A stretch of DNA of 64,000 nucleotides, taken from assembly GCF_026151205.1 (NCBI RefSeq), contig NC_087081.1, positions 17,027,058 through 17,091,057 of the forward strand. The letters are read 5' to 3'. The position numbers and the translations under genes were made by a program. Shown in pieces: positions 9,773-24,700 of the stretch. The DNA is from Bolinopsis microptera (lineage: Eukaryota; Ctenophora; Tentaculata; Lobata; Bolinopsidae). The first letter of the stretch is position 1; each line of letters starts with the position of its first letter. Below the pieces are notes generated by a model that searched no databases, was not told the origin of the DNA, and saw nothing but the letters and a program-made list of their open reading frames with translations.

Positions 9773-12700
9773 GTACTACTGTAAGCAAGTACTAATACTA
9801 CTACTACTACTAGTACTATTAGTACTATTGTTAGCAATCTAAGTAAACTATAGGTAAAAATATAATATTAATCATAAGCTAAAATGTACTAATCTTTGTA
9901 TTCTTAATGGGGAAAAAGAAGAAACATTGTCAGTCAGTCGAGAAAATTGTCAGTCAGGCTATATGGCAGCTTTGTAGATGTTGTGACTATGCTAGTAGTG
10001 GTCCCAGGCTTGCGACTGGAATTGCGGTGTTAAATCGATTTAATGGTACCAACGATCCACCTCCCACTTGTTGTTTGGTACTTAGCATTAATAGTGTTAG
10101 CTGTAGCCATTTATAGCAAGAATCTTACTACTACTACTACTACTACTAGTACTATTAGTACTATTGTTAGCAAACCTGCGAAGACAGCAGCCTCAATGTC
10201 TCGTCTGCAGGAGTCTAGGTTGGGGCTCTGTTCCTGTCTGGTTAACAAGGTCTCCCAGTGTTTCAGCTGCGTTACATCTCGAGCTGTCACTACATCAAAA
10301 CCTTATAAAGTTAATGTAACATGTCAGGTATTATAACATGTCAGGTATTATAACGTTTTTATTTTAGCTATCATCCTATGTGTTACTCTGAGTCATGCTC
10401 TTGTCTTTTTAGGAGGAGTTACCATAACACGTGTACACACTACACTACTGTCTACTACACTGGCACACTGTCACACTGGCAACACTTACCTGTACTGTCA
10501 TACTGGCACACTGGCAACACTTACCTGTACTGTCACACTGGCAACACTTACCTGTACTGTCACACTGGCAACACTTACCTGTACTGTCACACTGGCAACA
10601 CTTACCTGTACTGTCACACTGGCAACACTTACCTGTACTGTCACACTGGCAACACTTACCTGTACTGTCACACTGGCAACACTTACCTGTACTGTCACAC
10701 TGGCAACACTTACCTGTACTGTCACACTGGCAACACTTACCTGTACTGTCATACTGGCACACTGGCAACACTTACCTGTACTGTCACACTGGCAACACTT
10801 ACCTGTACTGTCACACTGGCAACACTTACCTGTACTGGCACACTGGCAACACTTACCTGTACTGTCACACTGGCAACACTAACCTGTACTGTCTACTACA
10901 CTGGCAACACTTACCTGTACTGGCACACTGGCAACACTAACCTGTACTGTCACACTGGCAACACTTACCTGTACTGTCACACTGGCAACACTTACCTGTA
11001 CTGTCACACTGGCAACACTTACCTGTACTGTCACACTGGCAACACTTACCTGTACTGTCACACTGGCAACACTTACCTGTACTGTCACACTGGCAACACT
11101 TACCTGTACTGTCACACTGGCAACACTTACCTGTACTGTCACACTGGCAACACTTACCTGTACTGGCACACTGGCAACACTTACCTGTACTGTCACACTG
11201 GCAACACTTACCTGTACTGTCACACTGGCAACACTTACCTGTACTGTCACACTGGCAACACTTACCTGTACTGTCACACTGGCAACACTTACCTGTACTG
11301 GCACACTGGCAACACTTACCTGTACTGGCACACTGGCAACACTTACCTGTACTGTCACACTGGCAACACTTACCTGTACTGTCACACTGGCAACACTTAC
11401 CTGTACTGGCACACTGGCAACACTAACCTGTACTGGCACACTGGCAACACTTACCTGTACTGTCACACTGGCAACACTTACCTGTACTGTCACACTGGCA
11501 ACACTTACCTGTACTGTCACACTGGCAACACTTACCTGTACTGTCACACTGGCAACACTTACCTGTACTGTCACACTGGCAACACTTACCTGTACTGGCA
11601 CACTGGCAACACTTACCTGTACTGTCACTAATGATGGTAGACAAGTGAGGTTCCTCTACACTGTGACGAGATACGATACCCTCTGAAAAGCAAGTTATGT
11701 TATGATACGATACCCTCTGAAAAGCAAGTTATGTTATCTACGATACCCTCTGAAAAGCAAGTTATGTTATCCGAATTCTGCTAGCCAAGTAATCAGTAGA
11801 ATATCGGGGGGGGGGGGGGGGGGGGGAGTAGAATATGATAAGTTCGCAAAATTCGGAAAAATAACGGAACTTCTAACTAGACGACGGAATAACAATTCCG
11901 GAAGAATTAAAGCTGTCTAACCCGAACTATAATAAACTATAATAAAGTAAAGTAACCTATTCTACTGCTGTGTCCCGTAGAGTGCACACTCTCGTATATA
12001 GCTTTCCTTACAGACGACTTCTGCCTCCTCCCCAACCTTCTGTCCTGCGCGGTCATCAGCACGTGCTACACAGGGGGGGGGGTCACAACACACAAGCATA
12101 TTATACAACAGACACTTTAACAGTTACACACAAACATATTATATATAAAGGATTATCTCTCAAATGATCAAGACTCCATAGGAAACTGACCCTCAGAAGT
12201 CAAGTAATGATCGTTTCTAAAAGCTTGGGTAAGCTAAAATTGTCTACGCGCCAATAATGATGACAGCCTGCTGTTATGAACATCAGACTCTTTAAGGGGG
12301 CATACCCCAAATCTGTCCAGACCTACTGACCTCATAGGCAGTTCAGTGACCTTCTAGCGCACCGTTTCCACACCAAGAAAAATTATTTTGAGAATTCCCA
12401 TTTTTGTAATCGAGCATTTCCTGGTTAAGAGTGCAATTTTCGGAAAATATTATTTTGTGGTTGAGACGCTATAAGTTAATTATTTCTTGCGGTATCAGGT
12501 TGAAATTTTGCTCGCCGTTTATTCACATCTATGTCAAGGTGTGTGTAAAATCTTGATATCGTATCTAAAAAGGCTGGTGTGTTATGATTTTTTTTGGTTT
12601 GCAGATAAAAAAAATCACATTTTCTCCCATAACTTCAAAGGGAAGCATTTTAGGGTGTTTTGTTGTTCATAACTTATATATAAATGTGCTAGTTGCGGTT

Positions 12701-15700
12701 ATTTTGCACCCTTCAAAAAGTCACTAGCACATTCCTATCAAAATTTTAGAAAAATCAGTAAATATTAAAAACGAAAAATGTGCCTAAATTTGTTGTTTGG
12801 CTTTGAGGTCCAATAGATCAGAAGGTGAATGAGTAAAAACATTTTTGAGGGCATCAAAAACTGCGCCAGAATTCAGAGAACAATTTGATGTCAAGCATCA
12901 AATAATCCGATCTTCCCTGACTGACTTTTTGTTAAAATAAGCCTGAAAAGGACAATTTTAGCTTTTTGACTTTAAAAATTCATAACACACCAGCCTTTTT
13001 AGATACGATATCAAGATTTTACACACACCTTGACATAGATGTGAATAAACGGCGAGCAAAATTTCAACCCGATATGGCAAGAAATAATTAACTTATAGCG
13101 TCTCAACCACAAAATAATATTTTCCGAAAATTGCACTCTTAACCAGGAAATGCTCGATTACAAAAATGGGAATTCTCCAAATAATTTTTTTTGGTGTGGA
13201 AACGGTGCGCTAGAAGGTCACTGAACTGCCTATGAGGTCATTTGGTCTGGACGGCACAAACCACTGTTTTGGGGGTATGCCCCCTTAATATGCTGCAGGA
13301 TATAAGGACATGATGATTAAAACATTATAACGGATTACCCTTTGTTCCTCACCTGATGAAGGGGCGGTTCAACAGGGATGGTCACTGCACGATTCCTCTT
13401 TTCTCCCGTGTACTCCTTCTGAGGTAAGTGAAGCTTGTCATAAGGGGGGTAATAACCTGTTAATAAGAAAATTGCAAAATCATATTGTCTCAAATTCTGT
13501 CCCATTTTCAGTTTTTATCCAGGACCGAAATTGTACAGTTTTGACATTTTCAGATATGACAATTTTCTCCCGCACATTTGCAGATTGGATGAAATTTTTG
13601 CCCCAAACAAAAATAGTCAGTTAATTGATGATGGTATGAAACCAAAATTGGGGTACTGGAAGTCTCAAAATCTCGAAAAAAAAATAGGAAAATCATACTG
13701 TCCCATACTTGTCCCCATTTTCCAGTTTTTGGAGCTGAATATTCCCCAGGCCGGAAAAATTTTCCATGTTTCGGCCGAATTCTGACCTGCAACCAAATAG
13801 TCACGTAACTATAGATGCCAAATGACACGATTGAGGTGCTGGAAGTTTGATTCGGGTGGTCGGAAGAAGCTCACAGCAGAAATCTTAACAAACAAAAAAA
13901 AAAAACGAAAAGTTGATTTCAAACTCTGTCCATTTTCAGATATGAAAAGTTCTGAACGGCACATTTGACGATTGGATGAAATTTTAGCCCACAAACCAAT
14001 TAAGTCAGTTAATTGATGATGGTATGAAACCAAATTGGGTACAGGAAGTCCAAATCTCGAAAAAAATTGGAAAATCATAACTGTCCCATACTCTGACCCC
14101 TTTTCAGTTTTTGGAGCTGAAAATTTCCAGGCCGAAATTTTACAGTTTCGGCCGCCGAATTTCTGACCTGCATCCAATTAGTCGTCACTATAGATGCCAA
14201 ATGACACGATTGAGGTGCTGGAAGTTTGATTTCGGGTCGGAAGAGCTCACAGCAGAAATCTTACAAAACGAAAAAGTTGTATTATCAAAACTCTGTTCCC
14301 ATTTTCAGATATGAAATTTTGAACGCCACAGTTGACAGTTTGGTATGAATTTTTTGCCACAAACCAATTAGTAAGTTAAATTGATGGTATGAAACCAACC
14401 ATTGGGTACTGGAAGTAAAACTCGAAAAAATTGGAAAATCATACTGTCCCTACTCTGTCCATTCGTTCAGTTTGGAGCTGAAATTTCCAGGGCATAAATT
14501 TTACAGTTTCGGCCGAAATTCTGACCTGCAACCAATTGTCATCACTATAGATGCCAAATGAACGATTGAGGTGCTGGAGTTTGATTCGGTCGGAGGAAGC
14601 TCACAGCAGAAATCTTAACAAAAACGAAAGTTGTATTTTTCAAAACTTTGTCCCATTTCCAGATATGGACCAAGTTTCTCAACGCACATTTGAACCAGAT
14701 TGGATGAAATTTTTGCCCACAAACCAAATTGTCAGTTAATTGATGATGGTATGAAACCAAATTTGGGGTACTGGAAAGTCAAAATCTCGATAAATAATTG
14801 GAAAATCATACTGGCCCTTACTCTTGTCCATTTTGCAGTTTTTGGAGAGCTGAATTTCCAGGGCGAAATTTACAGTTTCCGGCCAAATTTCTGACTGCAA
14901 CCAATTAGTCAGTCAATATAGATGCAAATGACACGATTGCAGTGCTGGAAGTTTGATTCGGGTCGGAGACGCTCACAGCAGAAATCTTAACAGAGACAAG
15001 TTGTATTTTCAAACTCTGTCCATTTTCAGATATGACAAATTTCTCAACGCACATTTGACAGCTTGGATGAAATTTTTTAAGCCCACAAACCAAATAGTCA
15101 GTTAATTGATGGTATTGAAAACCAAAAAATTGGGAACTGCGAAGTCAAAATCTCGCAAAAATTGGAAAATCATACGTCCATTACTTGTTCCCATTTTCAG
15201 TTTTTGGAGCTGAAATTTCCAGGGCATAAATTTTACAGTTTCGGCCGAAATTCTGACCTGCAACCAATTAGTCAGTCAACTCGTAGATTGCAAATGGACA
15301 CGGATTGAGGTGATGGAAGTTTGATTGGGTCGGAGGAAGCTCAACAGCAGAAATTTAACAAAACGAAAAGTTGTATTTTCAAAAACTTTGTCCCATTTTT
15401 CAGCTATGAAAAATTTCTCAACGCACATTTGACAGATTGGATGAAATTTTTGCCACAAACCAAATAGTCAGTTAATTGATGAGGTATGAACCTAATTGGG
15501 GTCTGGAAGTCAAATCTCGAAAAAAAATTGGAAAATCATTATATGGGTCATTTTACTCTGTTCCATTTTCAGTTTTTGGAGCTGAAATTTCCAAGGGCCG
15601 AAATTTTTACAGTTTCGGCCAAATTTCTGACCTGCAACCATTAGTCAGTCAATATAGATGCCAAATGACACGTGAAGTGTGGAAGTTTGATTGGGTCGGA

Positions 15701-18700
15701 GGAAGCTCACAGCCGAACTTTAACAAGACGAAAAGTTGTATTTTCCACAACCTCTGTCCCATTTTCAGATATGACAATTTCACGCACATTTGACCGATTG
15801 GATGAATTTTTACCCACAAACCAATTAGTCGTTAATTGATGGTATGAAAACAAATTGGGGGACTGGAAGTCAAAATCTCGAAAAAAAATTGGAAATATAC
15901 TGTTCCCAACTCTGTCCCATTTTCAGTTTTGGAGCTTAAAATATCCAGGGCCGAATTTTTACAGTTTGGCCGAAAATTCTGACCTGCAACCAATTAGTCA
16001 GTCAACTCTAGATGCCAAAATGACACCGGGGGGAGTTTTGGAAGGTTTTTTGCTGGACGTTGTGATCCGGGTCGGGAGGAAGCTCACCGCAGAAATCTTA
16101 ACAAACCGAAAAGTTGTATTTTCAAAACTTGTCATTTTCGATATGAAAATTCTCAACGCACATTTGACAGATTGGATGATATTTTGCCACAAACCAATTA
16201 GTCAGTTAATTGATGATTGGTATGGAACACCAAATTGGGGTACTGGAAGTCAAATCTCGAAAAAATTGGAAAATCCTACTGTCCCTACTCTGTCCCAGTT
16301 CAGTTTTTGGAGCTGAATTTCCAGGGCCGAATTTACAGTTTCTGCCGAAATTCAGACCGCAACAATTAGTAGTCACACTATAGGTGCCAAATGACACGAT
16401 TTAGGTGCTGGAATGTTTGATTCGGGTCGGAGGAAGTCACAGCAGAAATCTAACAAAACGAAAGTTGTATTTCAAAACTTTGTTCCCATGTTCAGATTCG
16501 ACAATTTCTCAACGCACATTTGACAGATTGGATGAAAATTTTAGCCCACAAACCAATTAGTCAGTTAATTGATGATGGTATGAAAACAAGTGGGGTACTG
16601 GAAGTCACACTCTCGAAAAAAATTGGAAAATCATATGTCCCATACTCTGTCCCATTTTCAGTTTTTGGAGCTGAAATTTCCAGGGCCGAAATTTTACATT
16701 TCCTGCCGATTTCTGACCTGCAACCAATTAGTCAGTTCACTATAGATTGCCAATGAACACGATGTGGTGCTGGAAGTTTGATTCGGGTCGGAAGAAGCCT
16801 CACAGCAGAAATCTTAACAAACGAAAAGTTTGTATTTCAAAAACTCTGTCCCATTTTCAGATAAGGAAAATTCTCAACGCACATTGACTGATTGGATGAA
16901 ATTTTTGCCCACAAACCAATAGTCGTTAATGCTGATGGTATGAAACCAAATTGGGGTACTGGAAGTCAAAAATCTCGAAAAAAATTGGAAAATCATACTG
17001 TCCCATACTCTGTCCATTTTAGTTTTAGAGCTTGAAAATTTCCAGGGCGAAATTTTACAGATTCGGCCGAATATCCTGCCTGCACCTATTAGTCAGTCAA
17101 CTATAGCTGCCCAAATGACACGATTGAGGAGCTGGAAGTTTGATTCGGGTCCGGAGAAGCTCACAGCAGAAATCTTAACAAAACGAAAAAGTTGTATTAT
17201 CCAAAATCTGTCCCATTTTCTGATATGAAAATTTCTGAAACGGCACATTTGGGACAATTGGATGAAATTTTTGCCCACAAACAAAATAGTCAGTTAAATT
17301 GAGATGGTATGACAAAACCAACTGGGGTACTGGAAGTCAAACTCTCGAAAAACCTTGGAATTTCTACAGTCCCATACTCTGTCCCATTTCCGTTTTTGGA
17401 GCTGAATTCCCAGAGGCATAAATTATACAGTTTCGGCGAAATTCTGACCTGCACACCAATTAGTCAGTCACGATAGATGCCAAATGGACACGATGAGGGT
17501 GCTGGACGTTTGATTCGGGTCGGAGGAAGCTCACAGCAGAATTCTTACCAAAAACGAAAAGTTGTATTTTCAAAAACTTTGTTCCCCATTTTCAGATCTG
17601 CAATTTCTCAACGCACATTAGACAGATTGGATGAAATTTTAGCCCACACAACCAAATAGTCAGTTAATTGATGATGGTTATGAAACCAAATTGGTGTACT
17701 GGAAGTCAAAATCTCGAAAAAAATTGGAAAATCATACTGTCCATACTCTGTCCCATTTACAGTTTTTGGAGCTGAATTTCAGAGCCGAAATTTTTACAGT
17801 TCGGCCCAAAATATCTGAACTTGCAACCAAATAGTCAGTCAACTATAGAAGCCAAATGACCACGATTGAATGCTGGACGTTTGCTTCGGGTCGGAGGAAG
17901 CTCACAGCAGAAAATCTTAACAAGACGAAAAGTTGTATTTTCAAAACACTGTCCCATTTCAGATAAGACAATTTTCAAACCCCCCCCCCACACATTTGAC
18001 AGATTGGATGCACCCCCCCCCCCCCACCCCCCCCCCCTGCCCCCCCCCCCCTCCCCACCCCCCCCCCCCCCACCCCCCCCCATCGTCCCCCACACACCAA
18101 TTAGTCAGTTACTTGATGGTATGAAACCAAATAGGGGTCCTGGACGTCACACTATCTCCGAAAAAACAAATTGGAAACTCATACTGTCCATACTCTGTCC
18201 CATTTTCAGTTTTTGGAGCTGAAATTTCCAGGGCCGACATTTTACAGTCTTCGGCCGGAATTTCTGACTGCAACCAATTATGTCCGTCAACTATAGATGC
18301 CAATGAAACACGCTTGAGGTGCTGGAAGTTTTAATCTCGGGTCGGAGAAGCTCAACAGGCAGAAATCTTAACAAACGAAAAGTTGTTTTTCAAAACTCTG
18401 TCCCATTTCATATATGAAAATTTCTGAACGTACATTTGACAGATTGGATGAAATTTTGCCCACAAAACAATTAGTCAGTTAATGATGGTATGAAACAAAT
18501 TGGGGTACTGCGAAGTCAAACATCTCGAAAAAATTTGGAAAATCATACTGCTCCCATACTCTGTCCCATTTTCAGTTTTTGGAGCTGAAATTTCCAGGGC
18601 ATAAATTTTTACGTTTCGGCGAATTTGGACCTGCAACCAATTAGACAGTCAACTATAGATGCCAAATGACACGATTGAGGTGCTGGAAGTTGTTGATTCG

Positions 18701-21700
18701 GGTCGGAGGAAGCTCACAGCAGAAATCTTTAACAAAACGAAAGTTGTATTTTCAAACTTTGTCCCATTTTCAGATATTTGACAATTTCTCACAGCCATTT
18801 GACAGATTTGGATGAAATTGTTGCCACAACCAAATAGTCAGTTAATTGATGATGGTATGAAACAAAATTGGGGTATCAGGAAGTCAAATCTCGAAAAAAA
18901 TTGGAAAATATACTTGTCCCCAAACACAGTCCCATTTTCAGTTTTTGGAGCTGAAATTTCCAGGCCGAAATTTTACAGTTTCGGCCAAATTTTGACTGCA
19001 ACCAATTGTCAGTTCAACTATAGATGCCAAATGACACGATTGCAGTGCTGGAAGTTTGATTCGGGTCGGAGGAAGCTCACAGCAGAAATCTTACCAGACG
19101 ACACGTAGTATTTTCAAACCACTGTCATTTTTCAGATTATGTCATTTCTCAACGCACATTAGGACAGATTGGATGAAATTTTTACCCACAAACCATAGTC
19201 AGTTAATAGATGGTATGAACCAAATTGGGGTATGGAAGTCAAAAATCTCGAAAAAAATTGGAAAATCGTTACGTCCATACCTTGTCCATTTTTCACTTAA
19301 TGGGCTAAAATTTTCCGGGCCGAAATTTTTACAGTTTCGCGAAATTCTGACCTGCAACCGAATTAGTCAGTCAACTATAGATGCCAAATGACACGATTGA
19401 GGTAGCTGGAAGTTTGATTCGGGTCGGAAGAAGCTCACAGCAGAAATCTTACAAAACGAAAGTTTGCATTTTCAAAACTTTGTCCCAGATTTTCAGATAT
19501 GAAAATTCTCAACGCACATTTGACAGATTGGATGAAATTTTTAGCCCACAACCAATTCGTCAGTTAATGATGATGTATGAAACCAAATTGGAGGTACTTG
19601 GAAAGTCAAATCTCGAAAAAAATTGGAAATCATACTGTCCCATACTCTGTCCATTTTCAGTTTTTGGAGCTGAAATTTCCCAGGCCGAAATTTTATGTTT
19701 CTGCGAATTTCTGACCTGCACCCAATTAGTCAGTCAACTATAGATGCCAAATGACACGATTAAGGTGCTGGAAGTTTGTTCGGGTCGGAGGAAGTCACAG
19801 CAGACAATCTTAACAAAACGAAAGTTGTATTTTCAAAACTTTGTCACATTTTCAGAATGGAAAATTTCTCAACGCACAATTGGACAGATTGGAATGAAAA
19901 TTTTTGCCCACAAACAAATTCAGTCAGTTAATTGATGATGTATGAAACCAAATTGGGGTACTGGAAGTCAAATCTCGAAAAAATAATTGGAAAATCATAC
20001 TGTCCCTACTCTGTCCATTTTCAGTTTTTGGAGCTTGAAATTTCCAGGGCCGAAATTTACAGTTTCTGCCGAATTTCTGACCGGCCAACCAATTAAGTCA
20101 GTCAACTATAGATGCCAAATGACACGATACGATTGAGGTGCTGGACGTTTGGATTCGGGTCGGAAGAAGCTCACAGCAGAAATCTTAAACAAAACGAAAG
20201 TTGTTAATTTCAAACTCTGTTCCCATTTAAGATATGAAAATTTCTCAACGCACAAATTGACCGATTGGATGAAATTTTTACCACAACCAATTAGTCAGTT
20301 AATTGATGATGGCTATGAAACCACAATTGGGGACTGGAAGTCAAATCTCGAAAAAAAAAATTGGAAAATCATATGTCCCATCCTCTGTCCCTTTTCATTT
20401 TTTGGAGCTGAAATTTTCCAGGGCCGAAATTTTACAGTTTCGGCGAATTTCTGACCTGCAACCAATTAGTCCAGTCAACTATAGGATGACATCCAAATGA
20501 CCACGTACAGACCCGGAGGTGCTGGAAGAGCCTGTGTAAGAGTCGGCGAGTCTGTACGGCCGAAAGAAGCTCACAGCAGAAATCTTAACATGAGAACGAA
20601 AAGTTGTATTTTCTAAAACTCTGTCCCATTTTTCAGATATGAAAAATTTCTGAACGCACATTTGACAGAATGGATGAAATTTTTGCCCACAAACCAATTA
20701 GTCAGTTAATTGATGGTATGAACAAATTGGGTACTGGAAGTCAAAATCTCGGAAAAAAATTGGGAAACTCATACTGTCCATACCTCTGTCCCATTTTTCA
20801 GTTTTTGGAGCTGAAATTCCAGGGCATAAATTTTACAGTTACGGCCGAAATTCTGACCTGCAACCAATTCGTCAGTCAACTATAGAGCAAATGACACGGA
20901 TTGAGGTGCTGAAGTTTGATTCGGGTCGGAGGAAGCTCCCAGCTGAAATCTTAACAAACACGAAAAAGTTGTATTTCAAAACTTTGTCCCATTTTCAGAT
21001 ATGACAATTTCTCAACGCCAATTTGACAGATTGGATGAAATTTTTTGCCCACAACCAAATAGTCAGTTTAATTTGATGATGGTATGAGAACCAAATTGGG
21101 GTACTGGAAGTCACGCGTCAAATCTCGAAAACAATTGGAAAATCATACTGTCCCATACCTTGTCCCATTTTCCAGTTTTTGGGAGCTGAATTACCAGGGC
21201 CGAAATTTTACAGTTACGGGCCAAATTTCTGACCTGCAACAATTAGTCAGTCACTATAGATGCCAAATGACACGATGAAGTGGCTTGGAAGTTTGATTCG
21301 GAGTCGGAGGAAGCTCACAGCTGGAAATCTTAACAAGACGAAAAAGTTGTATTTTCCAAAACTCTGTCCCCTTTTTCAGATATGACAATTTCTCAACGCA
21401 CATTTGACAGATTGGATGAAATTTTATACCCACCAACCAATTAGTCAGTTTAATGATGTATGAAACCAAATTGGGGTACTGGAAAGTCAACATTCTCGAA
21501 AAAATTGGAAATCCTACTGTCCCATACTCTGTCCCATTGTCAGTTTTTGGAGCTGAAATTTCCAGGGCCAGAAATTTTACAGATTCGGCCGGAATTTTCA
21601 GACTGCAACCAATTAGTCAGAGTCAACTATAGATGCCCCAAATGACACGATTGAGGTGCTGGAAGTTTGTTCGGGTCGGAAGAAGCTCACAGCGAAATCT

Positions 21701-24700
21701 TAACAAAACGAAAGTTGTATTTTCAAAAACTCTGTCCCATTTTCATATATGAAATTTCTGAACGTACATTTTGACAGATTGGATGACATTTTTGCCCCAA
21801 ACCAATTCGTCAGTTAATTGATGGTATGAAAACCAAATTGGGGTACTGAAGTCAAAATCTCGAAAAAAAATTGAAATCATACTGTCCCCATTACTCTGTC
21901 CATTTTCAGTTTTGGAGCTGAAATTCGGGCATAAATTTTTACAGGGTTTTCGCCTGAAATTCTGACCTGCAACCAATTAGTCAGTCACTATAGATGCCAA
22001 ATGACACCGATTGAGTAGCTGAAGATTTGTTTCGGGTCGGAGGAAGCTCACAGCAGAAATCTTACAAAAACGAAGTTGTATTTTCAAAACTATTGTCCCA
22101 TTTTCAGTCTATGACAATTTCTCAACGCACCTAAGACAGATTGTGAGGAAAATTTTTGCCCACAAACCAAATAGTCAGTTAATTGCTGATGTATGAACCA
22201 AATTGGGGCTGGAAAGTCCAAATCTCGAAAAAATTGGAAAATCCATACGGTCCCATACTCTGTCCCATTTTCAGTGTTGGAGCTGAAATTTCCAGAGGCC
22301 GAAATTTTACAGTTCTCGGCCAAATTTCTGACCTGCAACCAATTAGTTCAGTCAACTATAGATGCCAAATGGACACGATTGAAGTGCTGGGAAACTGGAG
22401 TTGATTCGGGTCGGAGGAAGCTCACAGCAGAAATCTTAAAAGACGAACAGTTGTATTTTCAAAAACTCTGTCCCATTTCAGATATGACAATTTCTCAACG
22501 CACATTTGAAGATGGATGAAATTTTTTACCCACAACCAATTAGTCCGTTATTGATGGTATGAAACCAAATTGGGGTACTGGAAAGTCAAAATCTCGAAAA
22601 AAATTGGAAAATCATTCTGTCCCATACTCTGTCCCATTTTCAGGTTTTTGGAGCTAAAATTTTCCAGGGCGAAATTTACAGTTTCGGCGAAATTCTGCCC
22701 TGCAACCATATTGTCAGTATATAGATGCCAAATGGGACAGATTGAGGTGCTGGAGTTTGATTCGGGTCGGGACGAAAGCTCACAGCAGAAATCTTAACAA
22801 AAAACGAAAAGTTGTATTTTCAAAACTTTGTCCCATTTTCAGATATGAAATTTCCTCAACGCACATTTGACAGATGGATGAAATTTTTGCCAACAAAACC
22901 AATTAGTCAGTTAATTGATGCTGGTATGGAAACCCAAATGGGGTATGGAAAGTCAAAATCTCGAATAAAAATTGGAAAAATCCTACTTGTCCCATACTCT
23001 GTTCCCATTTTCAGTTTTGGGTGAAAATTTTCCGGGCCGAAAATTTTACAGTTTCGGCCGATTCTGACCTGCAAACCAATTAGTCAGTCAACTATAGATG
23101 CCAAATGACACGATTGAGTGCTGGAAGTTTGATTCGGGTCGGAAGAAGCTCACAGCAGAATCTTAACAAACGAAAAGATGTTTTTCAATACACAACTCTG
23201 TCCCAATTTTCAGATATGAAATTTCTGAACGCACCCATTTTTCAGATTGGATGAAATTTTGGCCCCACAAACCAATTAGTCAGTTAATTGATGGTATGAA
23301 ACCAATTGGGGTACGAAGTCACAATCTCGGAAAAAAATTGGGAAATCATACGTCCCTACTCTGTCCCATTTTCAGTTTTTTGGAGCTGAAATTTCCAGGG
23401 CATAAATTTTACAGTTTCGGCCGAAATTCAGACCTTGCAACCAATTAGTCGGCAACTATCGATGCCAATGACACGATTGAGGTGCTGGAAGTTTGATAGG
23501 GTGGTGGAAGCTCACAGCAGAACTCTTAACAAAACGCAAAGTTGTTTTTCAATACTTGTCCCATTTCAGATATGACATTTCTCAACGCACATTTGACCGA
23601 TTGGTTGAAATTTTTGCCCACAAACCAAATAGGTCAGTTACTTGATGATGGTATGAAAACCAACATTGGGGGTACTGGAAGTCAAATCTCGAAAAAAATT
23701 GAAAATCATACTGTTCCCAAACTCTTGTCCATCTTTCAAGTTTTTGAGCTGAAAATCTCCAGGGCGAAAATTTTTTACAGTTTCGGTCAATTTTCTGACC
23801 GGCAAACCAATTTAGTCAGTCAACTATTGATGCCAAATGACCGATTGTGAGTGCTGGAAGTTTGATTCGGGTCGGAGGAAGCTCACAGCAGCAATTCTTA
23901 ACAAGACCGAAACGTTTATTTTTCAAAACTCTGTCCCCTATTCAGATATGACAATTTCTCAACGCACATTTGACAGATTGGATGAAATTTTTACCACCAA
24001 ACCAATTAGTCGTTAATTATGGTATGAAACCAAATTGGGGGTACTATCTGGAAGCGTAATCTCGAAAAAAATTGGAAATATTCGGTCCCATACTCAGTCC
24101 CATTTTCAGTTTTTGGAGCTGTGAAAATTTCCAGGGCGAAAGTTTACAGTTTCGGCCGAATTTTGACCTGCAACCAAATTAGTCAGTCAACTATAGATGC
24201 CAAATGGACACGATTGAGGTGCCTGGAATTTGATTCGGGGTCGGAAGAGCTCACAGCAGAATCTTAACAAAACGAAAAGTTGTATTTTCAAAAACTCTGT
24301 CCCATTTTCATTATAGGAAAACTTTCTGAACGTACATTTGACGATTGGATGAAATTGTTGCCCACAAACCAATTGTCAGTTAATTGCTTGGTATGAAACC
24401 AAATTGTATTAGGGTATGGAAGTCAAAATCTAGAAAAAAAAATTGAAAAAATCATACTGTCCCATACTCTGTCCATTTTCAGTTTTTGGAGCTGAAATTT
24501 CCAGGCATAAATTTTACAGTTTCGGCCGAAAATTTCTGACCTGCAACCAAATTAGTCAGTCAACTATAGATGCCAAAGACACGATTGAGGTTGCTGGAAG
24601 TTTGATTCGGGTGGAGGAAGCTCACAGCAGAAATCTTAACAAAACGAAAAGTTGTATTTTCAAAAAACTTTTGTCCATTTCAGACTATGACAATTTCACA

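Noticed and set aside
10378-11631. 417-aa + strand ORF of HTGNTYLYC repeats
   Set aside because: Product of the 27-bp array, which is stop-free in several frames on both strands. The real signal is the - strand donor of e13.
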